DNA of 64,000 bases, taken from positions 3,472,001 through 3,536,000 of the forward strand of contig OY763926.1 of the NCBI GenBank assembly GCA_963667715.1, read 5' to 3'. A program made the translations under genes and the position numbers. The first letter of the stretch is position 1. Each line of letters opens with the position of its first letter. A model generated the notes under the pieces. That model was given only the letters and a program-made list of their open reading frames with translations, did no database searches and was not told where the DNA came from. Shown piece after piece: positions 44,251 through 53,034 of the stretch. Origin of the DNA: JAFGDI01 sp963667715. Lineage in GTDB: Bacteria; Planctomycetota; Phycisphaerae; Sedimentisphaerales; SM23-30.

Positions 44251-45561
44251 ATGAAGCTGACAAAATTCGGGAATAAGCTCAAGAAGAAATCTGGTATCAG
44301 CCAGCTGATGGATGACCTGGGCCATGCGATGAACGTTAATCGTGACATTCTCATGCTCGGCGGCGGTAACCCGGCCTTTATCCCCGCGGTTCAGTCGGTT
44401 CTGCGTGAGAGTATGAATGAGCTTCTCGGACAAGGTGACAGCTTCGAGCGGGCGATTGGCGTTTACGATACCCCGCAGGGCAATCACGCTTTCCTCTGCT
44501 CGCTGGCTGAGCTGTTCCGTAATGAGTTCGGCTGGGATATTACCCACGAGAATATCGCATTAACTGCCGGCAGTCAGTCGGCGTTCTATGTGCTGTTCAA
44601 TATGTTCGCCGGGGCAGATGCCGATGGTAAACAGAAAAAGATACTCCTGCCGCTGGCCCCGGAATATATCGGTTATGCTGATATCGGGCTTGATGGCGAT
44701 ATCTTCCGCAGTTACCGGCCGCAGATCGAGATGCTCGATGACCGCATGTTCAAATATCATATCAACTTCGATGAGCTGGAGATCGGCGAGGATGTGGGAG
44801 CGGTCTGTCTCTCCCGCCCTACTAACCCAACCGGCAATGTCATGACCGATGATGAGGTCAGCCGCCTGATAAAGCTCACCGAAGAAGCTGATGTGCCGCT
44901 TATCCTGGATAATGCCTACGGAACCCCGTTCCCGAATATTATCTTCTCCGAGGCTCAGCCTTTCTGGCAGAAAAATGTCATAGTATGTATGAGTCTCTCG
45001 AAGTTCGGCCTGCCCGGGGCCCGCACCGGGATAATCATCGCCGATAAGCCGGTGATCGAAGCTGTCAGTGAATTTAATGCTGTGCTTTCCCTGGCCCCTA
45101 ACGGCATGGGAGCAGCTGTTGCCGGTTCACTGGTCAGAAGCGGCCGCATACTCGAGCTCAGCCGCGACCATATCCGGCCATTCTACCAGGAACGATGCCG
45201 CAAGGCCGTCGGCTGGATCCATGAATATTTCGATGGCCTGGAATATTATATCCATAAACCTGAAGGAGCACTATTCCTCTGGCTCTGGTTCCGTAATATG
45301 CCAATAACCTGTCAGGAGCTCTACGAGCGGCTCAAGGCCCGCGGCGTACTCATCGTGCCCGGCCATTATTTCTTCCCCGGCATGGATAATTCCTGGAGCC
45401 ATTGCCATGAATGTATCCGCATGACCTATTCCCAGGCACCCGAAACCGTCGAGCAGGGAATAAAACTCATCGCCGAGGAACTCCGCAGCCTGGACTATTC
45501 CCAGATCGCCAATACCGAAGCCAAACGCCCTTCTGCGGCACAGAACCGGACGAAACAATAA
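44251..45561 (+). CDS. avtA: Valine-pyruvate aminotransferase
   Basis: 436 residues from the ATG at 44251, which has GGAG 5 nt upstream. The frame stays open to 44176, but those 25 codons are translated palindromic element. Class I/II PLP enzyme that interconverts valine/2-ketoisovalerate and alanine/pyruvate. It is nearly collinear with E. coli AvtA: MLGGGNPA, ALTAGSQSAFYVLFNMFAG, PLAPEYIGYAD, RPTNPTGNV, LDNAYGTPFP, the PLP-Lys in SLSKFGLPGAR, KPEGALFLWLWF and RGVLIVPGHYFFPG. The gene is much richer in G+C at third positions than genes in the left half. Confidence 0.95.
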   Translation: MKLTKFGNKLKKKSGISQLMDDLGHAMNVNRDILMLGGGNPAFIPAVQSVLRESMNELLGQGDSFERAIGVYDTPQGNHAFLCSLAELFRNEFGWDITHENIALTAGSQSAFYVLFNMFAGADADGKQKKILLPLAPEYIGYADIGLDGDIFRSYRPQIEMLDDRMFKYHINFDELEIGEDVGAVCLSRPTNPTGNVMTDDEVSRLIKLTEEADVPLILDNAYGTPFPNIIFSEAQPFWQKNVIVCMSLSKFGLPGARTGIIIADKPVIEAVSEFNAVLSLAPNGMGAAVAGSLVRSGRILELSRDHIRPFYQERCRKAVGWIHEYFDGLEYYIHKPEGALFLWLWFRNMPITCQELYERLKARGVLIVPGHYFFPGMDNSWSHCHECIRMTYSQAPETVEQGIKLIAEELRSLDYSQIANTEAKRPSAAQNRTKQ

Positions 45562-45751
45562 ATCATTTTTTGATTCACAGATTTGATTTGAGGCTTTTTT
45601 GCCGAAAACGGCTAATTTGATTAATTAACACGGATTAAAGATAAGAACCATAGCCGCGTAGCTTTAAGAGTACAAACTTCAGTTTGATAATCAACCGTGA
45701 GCAAAGCGAATATAAAAAAAGAGAGAACTAACGCAGAGTTTGATAAAAAGC

Positions 45752-45789
45752 CACTAACTTCTAATTTCTAACTCCTAAATCCTAACAAA
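45752..45789. repeat. Heptad tandem I, single arm, directly behind rsgA
   Basis: Read on the minus strand: GTTAGGA, TTTAGGA, GTTAGAA, ATTAGAA, GTTAGTG, five degenerate 7-bp units starting a few bases after the rsgA TGA. No facing arm is visible. Confidence 0.55.
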
Positions 45790-46998
45790 TCACTTACCGC
45801 CTTCGCTGATATTTTCGAGCATATTGAGATAGCTCTCGTATCGGCGTGAGAGGGCCGGATTGTCGGCGAGAGCATCTTTGACGGCACAGCCCGGCTCGTG
45901 GGTATGGGTGCAGTTTGAGAAGCGGCAGCTGTCGGCGAATTCATCGAATTCATTAAAATACCAGCGGAGCTCGCCAGGGGCCATCTGCCAGAGCCCGAAA
46001 CTGCGGACGCCGGGAGTATCGATGATCGTTATCTCGCCCGGCAGATGATAGAGATTACTGCTGACTGTGGTATGGCGGCCTTTACGGGTGGTGCGTCGGA
46101 CATCGCGGGTCTCAAGCGAAAGCTCCGGCTCGATAGCATTGAGCAGCGAGCTCTTGCCCACGCCGCTATGACCGACAAAGACCGAGAGATGACCGGCCAG
46201 CCGCTCTTTGAGCTGGGCTATCCCTTCGCTGCTGTCGGCGGAACAAAGGATAATATCTATACCCAGCTTGCGATATGGTTCCAGGGCTTCGTGCATACTC
46301 TCGATAAGTTCGCTTTCCCCTGCGGCCAGGTCCATCTTATTGATACAGATGACCGGGGTTATCCCGCCGCGTTCGACGGCGAGCAGATAGCGGTCGATAA
46401 GGTTGGTACTTAGTGCCGGCGAAAGGATAGAGCTGACAATGACCACGACATCGATATTGGCGACGATCACCCGCTCGATACGGTTGTCGTGGGGGTCGGG
46501 TCTGCTCAAAACCGCACTGCGAAGCTCAACCGATTCGACGATGAAGGTATCATCACTGCATGAGAACAGCACCCGGTCGCCCACCGCCAGGTCGCTTCGC
46601 TGGCTCATGGCCAGCTCCGGACGAAGCAGACAGTTAACCCGCTGATCATCATCGGTTATCACCGTACACTTACCGGCCTTTACCGAGATAACGGTAGCGG
46701 TTGTGGTATCAAGGGCGGCATCGGTGGCGGCTTCTTTGGCATCGAATTTACCTTCAGAGAGCAGCTTCAGGGCCCAGTCCTCCAGCGAGACGGGCTTATT
46801 CTGGGGCCCGCGTTTCTCGAAGCTTTCCTGCTCATGTTCACCCTGGCGATAGTTGCGGGTCAGATCGCTCCGCTGCTTGCGGTTTTTATTCACAGAAGCT
46901 TTGCGCAGGCGAGAGGCCTGCTGAAAGAGCCGCTGGCGGTCTGCAGGACTCAAAGCATGAAGCTTATCCAATAAAGGTTTTCTATCACTTTTACGCAT
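45790..46998 (-). CDS. rsgA: Ribosome small-subunit-dependent GTPase RsgA
   Basis: 402 residues. Late 30S maturation GTPase with circularly permuted motifs: G4 NKMD, then G1 GHSGVGKSSLLN, G2 RRTTRKGRHTT, G3 DTPGVRSFG. An OB fold precedes them (about 95-165). The zinc site (CRFSNCTHTHEPGCAV) is near the C-terminus. The first 90 or so residues are a basic, poorly conserved extension (KSDRKPL..., RKQRSDLTRNYRQGEHEQE), longer than the E. coli N-terminus and probably RNA-binding. No ribosome site is visible before the ATG; the palindromic element B sits just upstream. Confidence 0.96.
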   Translation of the reverse strand: MRKSDRKPLLDKLHALSPADRQRLFQQASRLRKASVNKNRKQRSDLTRNYRQGEHEQESFEKRGPQNKPVSLEDWALKLLSEGKFDAKEAATDAALDTTTATVISVKAGKCTVITDDDQRVNCLLRPELAMSQRSDLAVGDRVLFSCSDDTFIVESVELRSAVLSRPDPHDNRIERVIVANIDVVVIVSSILSPALSTNLIDRYLLAVERGGITPVICINKMDLAAGESELIESMHEALEPYRKLGIDIILCSADSSEGIAQLKERLAGHLSVFVGHSGVGKSSLLNAIEPELSLETRDVRRTTRKGRHTTVSSNLYHLPGEITIIDTPGVRSFGLWQMAPGELRWYFNEFDEFADSCRFSNCTHTHEPGCAVKDALADNPALSRRYESYLNMLENISEGGK

Positions 46999-47010
46999 GA
47001 ATTATTTGAA

Positions 47011-47174
47011 TAATAAATAGTAAGAAGTAACAAGAAATAAGAAATAAGAAATAAGCTCCGGTGCCCGCTTTGCGGAACTGAATTTAAACGCCTGCTTTGC
47101 AGGCGAATATAAAATCAGACAGTTTCGAGCGGAGCGAGATTCATGAGCTTGTTTCTTGTTACTTATTACTTCTT
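47011..47174. repeat. Heptad-armed palindromic element B (between lptF-like gene and rsgA)
   Basis: Left arm 47011-47055 has clean AATAAGA heptads; the right arm 47143-47174 is complementary. The core has CCCGC-TTT-GCGG, GCCTGC-TTT-GCAGGC and GTTTCGAGCGGAGCGAGA, in the same order as element A. The right arm starts exactly at the base after the stop codon of the upstream (minus-strand) permease gene. Confidence 0.85.
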
Positions 47175-48809
47175 CTAAGTTTTCGATAACTTTCTATACA
47201 TCAGTACATCTAGAGCAGCGACCAGCACTACGCCGGACCACATAAAGATAAGGCCGACGGTCATATCTGTACTGCTCTCTGCGATATGCTTTCCGGTGAA
47301 CATGGTCACCAGGCAGAAGACCGCCGGGATAAAGCTTATACCAAAGGCCATGAGCAGATGGCCGCTCTTGAAGATAATGCCAAGCCCGGCACCCATGACC
47401 GTAAGGATAACGCAGCTTACGCCAAAAGCCAGGCGGGAATGTTTCTCGGCGGCTATCTCGATCTGCAAACTACGGCAGGCATTCTTGAGCTTCTGAGCCA
47501 TATATATCAGCCGCTCGGAAGAATATGACGGCACAACATCCTCCACTTCTTCTGCCGCTGCAAACTCTTTTATCGACAGACCATCCGCCTGATGAAGGAT
47601 CTTATCAGGTACAATTATCCCGGTAAGAGCTTCATTAATATAGTTGATAACATTACCGCTGGCTGTCTGCCAGGATGCATTCTTCATACTCAAAACCACC
47701 CGCGGCGAGCTATTATAGTACATATACTGCAACCTGGCCTCATCACAGGTATATTCCTTCCTCAAGGCAGGATTGTCAGGATCGGTATATTCAACTATTA
47801 TCGTACCATCATCAAGTGGAAGAAGCTCAGCCAACGAACTGGCCTTTTTCCTGATAGATTTATTCTTATCCAGGAAATCACAGCCACTGGCAAAAATCCG
47901 GATCGTCCGACCATTATCACAATTCAACAGTGCATAACCTGTATGTTTAAGCTCCTGATCGGTATAATGGAAAAGCACTTCCTGTATATACTGATCAACT
48001 GCCTTTTCAAATGCCAGTCGAATCGGTGCAAAACTACCCAGATTCGAACCAATAGCTTTTAATTCGTCCAGATTCTTAAACTTTATCTTATCCTTAAACA
48101 AAGTCGGTATCGGAACCGTAAACTCATTACGACCGATCTCAACATAAGCATCATCGATCAGACCACAAGCCTCACCCAGCTGCAGACGCATACGGTTCTC
48201 GCCTGTATCAGGGTGCTTCTCGATATTAAGCTTAACAGCCTTGGCAGTAATAACTTCCTTAACCTTGGTCCTGTCAGTTGTCACCAAAGTCACACCCTGC
48301 AGGATATGTTCCTTGGCCCAGACCTGATCTGCATGTATTACCAGACCGGAAAACATACTCGAAAGTTCTCCCTTTTTCTCGATACCACGAAAGATCATCG
48401 CCTCGGCATCTTCTGAAAGGATATTCTCGAACTTAGAGATAAAATACGGAATTGTATGGAAACCAAGCAGGAGACTCGCCAACCCGATAAGCAGCGCCAA
48501 AGTGCCGGCCGGATAGATAAGTGAGATAACACTTATACCACTACTGCGACAGGCATTGATCTCATTATCAAATGCCAATCGACCATAGGTAAGCGTAGTT
48601 GCCAGTAGAGCGGCGATCGGCATAACCATAGTTATAGTGATCGGCATAGTATAAGCGATAAGGGTTGGAACCTTCATCGGGTCGATATTAAAGCTCCGCA
48701 ACGGCTTGAGCATCATACCCAGACCCATCACCAGCGAAAGCACACACACTCCCAACAGGAACTTCTTGAGAAGGTCCATGAAAATGTATCTATGTAATGT
48801 AAATACCAA
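47175..48809 (-). CDS. LptF/LptG (YjgP/YjgQ) family permease with enlarged periplasmic domain
   Basis: 544 residues versus about 360 in E. coli. The TTG start at 48809 is kept because FTLHRYIFMDLLKKFL matches the family N-terminus (LDRYI...LLKxFL); an internal ATG at 48779 would remove it. Three membrane segments lie in the first 130 residues, with ACRSSGISVISLIYP as the coupling-helix region. A long periplasmic beta-jellyroll region of about 310 residues follows, then three C-terminal membrane segments. It extracts lipopolysaccharide or a related lipid from the inner membrane together with LptB. The partner lptF/lptG gene is not visible here. Confidence 0.88.
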   Translation of the reverse strand: MVFTLHRYIFMDLLKKFLLGVCVLSLVMGLGMMLKPLRSFNIDPMKVPTLIAYTMPITITMVMPIAALLATTLTYGRLAFDNEINACRSSGISVISLIYPAGTLALLIGLASLLLGFHTIPYFISKFENILSEDAEAMIFRGIEKKGELSSMFSGLVIHADQVWAKEHILQGVTLVTTDRTKVKEVITAKAVKLNIEKHPDTGENRMRLQLGEACGLIDDAYVEIGRNEFTVPIPTLFKDKIKFKNLDELKAIGSNLGSFAPIRLAFEKAVDQYIQEVLFHYTDQELKHTGYALLNCDNGRTIRIFASGCDFLDKNKSIRKKASSLAELLPLDDGTIIVEYTDPDNPALRKEYTCDEARLQYMYYNSSPRVVLSMKNASWQTASGNVINYINEALTGIIVPDKILHQADGLSIKEFAAAEEVEDVVPSYSSERLIYMAQKLKNACRSLQIEIAAEKHSRLAFGVSCVILTVMGAGLGIIFKSGHLLMAFGISFIPAVFCLVTMFTGKHIAESSTDMTVGLIFMWSGVVLVAALDVLMYRKLSKT

Positions 48810-49050
48810 ATCTGTATCTTTCTTAATATTATCCGCCTGGCGATTCGCTCAGGTCAGTAAGCGGTAAACCCGGCTGGCCGATCTTACCAGAGCAATTATA
48901 AATGACTCCAGCGGCCGTACTTGCAATACACGGGCTGCAACTGGATATTTAAACCGAAATACCCGGCAATGTCAAGAGTCAGGCAAGAAAAAGAACTCAC
49001 CCAAACCCTAGCCACTTACAACACAAACCGTTATAATAGCTAACCTTACA

Positions 49051-51351
49051 TTACTCTAACACAAACTCCGACTCGCCGCAATCATAAGAATTAGTTCCTA
49101 TATACACCTTAAACTTACCACTCTCTGCAATATAGTCCAGCTCAGAGTTATAGAATTTGAGATCTTGAACGGTTATATCAAAGGTGACCTCCCTGCTCTC
49201 GCCAGCTTCTAAGCTTACTCGCTTATATCCTTTAAGCCTTTTAACTGCAGGAGTTACCGACGCTGTCATATCGCGAATATACATCTGGACAACTTCGGTA
49301 CCAGCTCTCTTACCAACATTTTTAACTGTCACTGTAGCTTCAATTTTGCCATTACTATTTAGCGTCGAGCTGCTCAGGCTTATCTTGCTGTAATTGAATA
49401 TTGTATAGCTCAAACCATAACCAAACGGATATAATGGCTCATTTACCACATCCAGATAGGCTGAACGATAGAAACTCCCACCTCCTGGCGACATGGGCCT
49501 GCCAGTATTCTTGTGATTATAATAGATCGGGATCTGACCTGCATTTCTTGGAAATGTTGCGGTCAGCTTGCCTGATGGATTGTAATCACCATATAGGACA
49601 TCAGCTACAGCATTACCACCTTCAACTCCGGCAAACCAGGTTTCCAAAATAGCATCTGCATTGGTATCTTCCCATTCCAAAGTCATAGGCCGGCCGTTCA
49701 TAAGTACAATAACCAGCGGCTTACCTGTACGCTTGAGTGTCTTGAGCAATCTTTGCTGCGTGGCTGGGATTGAAATATCTGAACGACTTTTGGCCTCGCC
49801 GCACATATTACCCTGCTCTCCGACAACAGCAACTACAATATCAGCTTTATCTGCAGCCGAAACTGCCTCCGCGATCATATCTTCTGCACTTCGGCCGTCA
49901 CGATGAACCTGCCCACCGAGTCTGTCGATAAGAAGCTGATCATCTGTAATATCTGCTCCATGGGCAAAGATAAGATTATCATCACCACCAAGCAGGTTCT
50001 TTATACCATCGTAAACACTAACACAATCCTCGCCTCTGCCCGCAGCCGACCAGCAGCCCAACATATCCCAATTACTCTTTGCCAGCGGCCCAACCAGAGC
50101 TATCTTTTTATCCCTGGCCAGAGGTAGTACATTATCATTATTTTTCAAAAGCACAAAACTTTCTCTCGCCATCTGCCGGGCAAATTCACGAGATTCTGCT
50201 TTGAATATCTCTTTACCTGCTCGTTCCGGGTCAAGATAGCGATATGGATCAGCAAAAAGACCAAGCTTATACTTTGCTTCTAAAATACGCCTACACGCCT
50301 GATCGATCTGTGCCATAGAAACCTTACCTTCACGAACAAGAGTTTCAAGGTTATTAAGCATACATTCATCGACCATATCCATATCAACACCAGCCTTGAT
50401 AGCCTGCTGGGCTCCGTGGTAACCATCTGCTACAAAACCATGCTCTATCATCTCCGCAATAGCATTGTAATCGGTAACCACAAATCCATCAAAACCCCAC
50501 TCACTACGAAGCAGATCTGTCAATAACCATTTATTTGCTGTTGCTGGAATGCCATTTATATCATTAAACGACGACATTACCGTAGCCGCACCAGCCTCAA
50601 CCGCCGCTTTATACGGCGGAAAATAATCCTCGTACATCTGTAAACGACTCATGTCAACCGTATTATAATCACGACCCGCAATAGCAGCACCATACAAGCC
50701 AAAATGCTTAATACAAGCCAGAATAGTTTCTTTGTCGCCAAGATCGCTGCCCTGATAGCCGCGAACCATTGCTTCAGCTACACGAGAACCTAAATAGCTA
50801 TCCTCGCCGGCTCCTTCGCTTATACGTCCCCAACGCGGGTCACGAGCAATATCCACCATCGGCGAAAATGTCCAGTTCAGACCATCGGCAGATGATTCTA
50901 ATGCCGCTATCTGAGCACTTTTCTCAATTGCTGCCATATCCCAGCTGGAAGCGATCGCCAGCGGAATGGGAAATATTGTGCGATATCCATGAATAACATC
51001 ATAGCCAAATAGTATAGGAATACCAAGTCGAGACTCTTTTACCGCCATATCCTGAAGCTTGGAAACGGCATTTACCGTACAGGTATTTAGAACAGAACCA
51101 ACCTTACCGCTTTTGATCTTAGCCTCTACATCACTGCTAACCCGCGGACCGGTAACATCAAAACCAATAGTCAGCTGATTTAGCTGACCGATCTTTTCCG
51201 AGACACTCATCTTAGCCAAAAGATCGGAAACATACTTATCCATATCCTGCTGGTCAGCTCCCGCTGAGACAGCAACGGAAACATTCAAAATCACTGCCAG
51301 CACAAACATTAACTGCACGCAAACATTACGCAAAGAAACTACACAATTCAT
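49051..51351 (-). CDS. bglX: Secreted GH3 beta-glucosidase, BglX-like
   Basis: 766 residues with signal peptide ending near VSA (about 30). The order of domains is that of BglX: barrel domain with KHFGLYGAAIAGRDYNTVDMS, the nucleophile Asp in GFVVTDYNAIAEM, an alpha/beta sandwich with VLLKNNDNVLPLA and VALVGPLA, and a C-terminal fibronectin-III domain (FGYGLSYTIFNYS...VTVKNVGKRAGTEVVQMYI). It hydrolyses terminal beta-glucosyl or beta-xylosyl residues in the periplasm. An AAAGGGAG ribosome site precedes the ATG. It is transcribed alone. Confidence 0.94.
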   Translation of the reverse strand: MNCVVSLRNVCVQLMFVLAVILNVSVAVSAGADQQDMDKYVSDLLAKMSVSEKIGQLNQLTIGFDVTGPRVSSDVEAKIKSGKVGSVLNTCTVNAVSKLQDMAVKESRLGIPILFGYDVIHGYRTIFPIPLAIASSWDMAAIEKSAQIAALESSADGLNWTFSPMVDIARDPRWGRISEGAGEDSYLGSRVAEAMVRGYQGSDLGDKETILACIKHFGLYGAAIAGRDYNTVDMSRLQMYEDYFPPYKAAVEAGAATVMSSFNDINGIPATANKWLLTDLLRSEWGFDGFVVTDYNAIAEMIEHGFVADGYHGAQQAIKAGVDMDMVDECMLNNLETLVREGKVSMAQIDQACRRILEAKYKLGLFADPYRYLDPERAGKEIFKAESREFARQMARESFVLLKNNDNVLPLARDKKIALVGPLAKSNWDMLGCWSAAGRGEDCVSVYDGIKNLLGGDDNLIFAHGADITDDQLLIDRLGGQVHRDGRSAEDMIAEAVSAADKADIVVAVVGEQGNMCGEAKSRSDISIPATQQRLLKTLKRTGKPLVIVLMNGRPMTLEWEDTNADAILETWFAGVEGGNAVADVLYGDYNPSGKLTATFPRNAGQIPIYYNHKNTGRPMSPGGGSFYRSAYLDVVNEPLYPFGYGLSYTIFNYSKISLSSSTLNSNGKIEATVTVKNVGKRAGTEVVQMYIRDMTASVTPAVKRLKGYKRVSLEAGESREVTFDITVQDLKFYNSELDYIAESGKFKVYIGTNSYDCGESEFVLE

Positions 51352-51417
51352 ACAGACTCCCTTTAGTTACAATAATGAAATTATACTTTTTCTAGTTGCT
51401 ATTTCTTTTAACCACCT

Positions 51418-51442
51418 CAAACTGACAGAATACTTCAGTTTG
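51418..51442. repeat. Hairpin sharing its stem with the hairpin at 51542-51568
   Basis: CAAACTGA and TCAGTTTG form an 8-bp stem. The same CTCAAACTGAC sequence begins the stronger hairpin 126 bp to the right, so CTCAAACTGAC is directly repeated on both sides of element H. Confidence 0.5.
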
Positions 51443-51476
51443 TATATTGTAATAAACTGTCAACAGAGGGTTTAAT

Positions 51477-51541
51477 GGTTGGTGGTTAGTAATTAGCTTT
51501 TGAAGTCATTCTATTCAACTAATTGCTAAATCCTAACTCCT
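51477..51541. repeat. Short palindromic element H downstream of the His-rich protein gene
   Basis: GGTTGGTGGTTAGTAATTAG (51477-51496) faces a complementary CTAATTGCTAAATCCTAAC (51519-51537). The units resemble the GTTAGGA-type heptads behind rsgA. The conserved core of A-D is absent. Confidence 0.5.
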
Positions 51542-51568
51542 CTCAAACTGACCATCGGTCAGTTTGAG
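51542..51568 (-). terminator. Perfect 12-bp hairpin behind the His-rich membrane protein gene
   Basis: CTCAAACTGACC and GGTCAGTTTGAG pair without mismatch around a 3-nt loop, 10 bp past the stop. There is no T-run, so it may end or protect the transcript. Confidence 0.6.
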
Positions 51569-51578
51569 TAACCACTTA

Positions 51579-52460
51579 TCAATGGCTATGACCGCAATCG
51601 CAGTGACCATGCCCGTGATTATGCTCTTGAGAACTACTATCATCTTCATGCTCATGCTTGTGGCGATGCCCACTGCAGCGACAGGTAACGTCAATATCAC
51701 CACTGGCAAATAACAATGGAAAGACAATATCACTAATACAGCAAGGCAGCCAAACCGCGATAAAAAGCACAATAAACATACCAAACAGCAGTGCAGCTGT
51801 CATATCCGCATGGGTATTCATCAGCATATGAGAAGAAGAAGCCCAGGTACTAAGCAATATATGCACAGCATGTGGATAGCGACTGCGAGGAATAAACCAG
51901 GCGATCGCAATACCAAGCAATGCCGCAGGATTGACTATATACCACTCTTCTATAAAGCCCAAATGCAGGCCATGGCTTTGCGAATGTTCACCACAATCCT
52001 GACATGCGACCTCACTTTCATGATCATGTTCCGCTTCATGCTCACCCCCCTCTGCCTCATGATCATGAGCGTCTACCAATAGCTCCGCCTCATGCTCATC
52101 ATGACCATGCTCGTGCAATGAAGCATGGGTCGGTACTGCCACCCCCATGATCTCCTCACCCATATAAGGAATAATGCAATCACTAAGCGTTGCGATACCG
52201 ATAGAACCAAAATACCCGATCACCAGATAGGTTAGCAAATTCTTCTTCTTGGTATGCATAGCAAAAAGCGAAGTAGTAACCATAGCAGATAGCAAAACAT
52301 GGCTAGGATGAAACACACTAAACATTTTAGCTGCTGAATCATGACCTATATTCTTAAAAAGAAGCATGAAAATAATACCTGCCACAGCACCAGCAGTTGT
52401 ATACGGTGCATGACATATTATTTCCTGCCAAATATGATTAAGCCTGTTTTTTGAACTCAT
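51579..52460 (-). CDS. Histidine-rich multispan membrane protein, probable metal handling
   Basis: 293 residues with about six membrane segments and no known family that I recognise. Three N-terminal segments contain HPSHVLLSAMVTTS and TLSDCIIPYMGE. A loop at about 108-168 is packed with His and Glu (HEHGHDEHE, HDHEAEGGEHEAEHDHE, CQDC). Three more segments include WASSSHMLMNTHADMT and LPCCISDIVFP. The C-terminal tail is CRCSGHRHKHEHE...HGHGHCDCGHSH. Such loops bind Zn, Ni, Co or Cu in transporters. The promoter at 52510-52539 carries a small palindrome at the start site, fitting metal-dependent repression. Single-gene unit. Confidence 0.75.
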   Translation of the reverse strand: MSSKNRLNHIWQEIICHAPYTTAGAVAGIIFMLLFKNIGHDSAAKMFSVFHPSHVLLSAMVTTSLFAMHTKKKNLLTYLVIGYFGSIGIATLSDCIIPYMGEEIMGVAVPTHASLHEHGHDEHEAELLVDAHDHEAEGGEHEAEHDHESEVACQDCGEHSQSHGLHLGFIEEWYIVNPAALLGIAIAWFIPRSRYPHAVHILLSTWASSSHMLMNTHADMTAALLFGMFIVLFIAVWLPCCISDIVFPLLFASGDIDVTCRCSGHRHKHEHEDDSSSQEHNHGHGHCDCGHSH

Positions 52461-52492
52461 ATGTTTCTTATATCCTTTTATACCAAAATCTT

Positions 52493-52505
52493 AGATTTAC
52501 AATCT
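52493..52505 (-). promoter_or_regulatory. Candidate operator of the His-rich membrane protein gene
   Basis: AGATT-TAC-AATCT is a perfect 5-3-5 palindrome located just downstream of the -10 box, about where transcription should start. A repressor bound here would block initiation. Confidence 0.35.
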
Positions 52506-52509
52506 GATT

Positions 52510-52539
52510 ATTATATCCACTTTTACCAGTTATAGTCAA
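52510..52539 (-). promoter_or_regulatory. Sigma-70 promoter of the His-rich membrane protein gene
   Basis: On the minus strand: TTGACT, an 18-bp spacer, then TATAAT. It is the best -35/-10 pair seen in the window, about 50 bp before the start codon. Confidence 0.7.
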
Positions 52540-53034
52540 CCTTCATATTAACCGAAACAATCGGCCAAACCTGCTCCTACTACCTAATAATATACGCCAT
52601 ATCTCATCTAAAAGATCATATTATCACACACTTAGCACACCATATACCCACTTCTTCAACAACTGTTAACCTGGACTGCATCAGCCTATATAAAAGCAGA
52701 AAAATACCAGAACCACCCTCCAAAAGTGAAAAAAGTGCAAAAAAAATCACCTAAAAAGACAAAAACTCGGCCAATATACACCTAATCAAACATTATACTA
52801 TAATGCTATCCCAACCAGCGTTAACTCCAAATAACCATAAAATACATACCTGATACTTACAATATATTACAATCCATACCGAACAGAACTCAATAGCCAG
52901 CAATGATTTGTCAATTTTTGATACATAACTCCTATATACTTAACTGGCTATTGCCTACATAATTTCAGAAGTAAATGGGGACATTGAAAAACAGAACAGT
53001 AAATTGTAATTCATTTTTTAAGGAGACTCTTACA

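Larger units (their letters stand above)
52461..53034. other. Divergent intergenic region between the His-rich protein gene and the first GH92 gene
   Basis: About 570 bp, A/T-rich and without a gene. The minus-strand promoter and operator candidate of the His-rich protein lie at its left end. An AAGGAG ribosome site for the GH92 gene is at its right end. No riboswitch was recognised. Confidence 0.6.
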
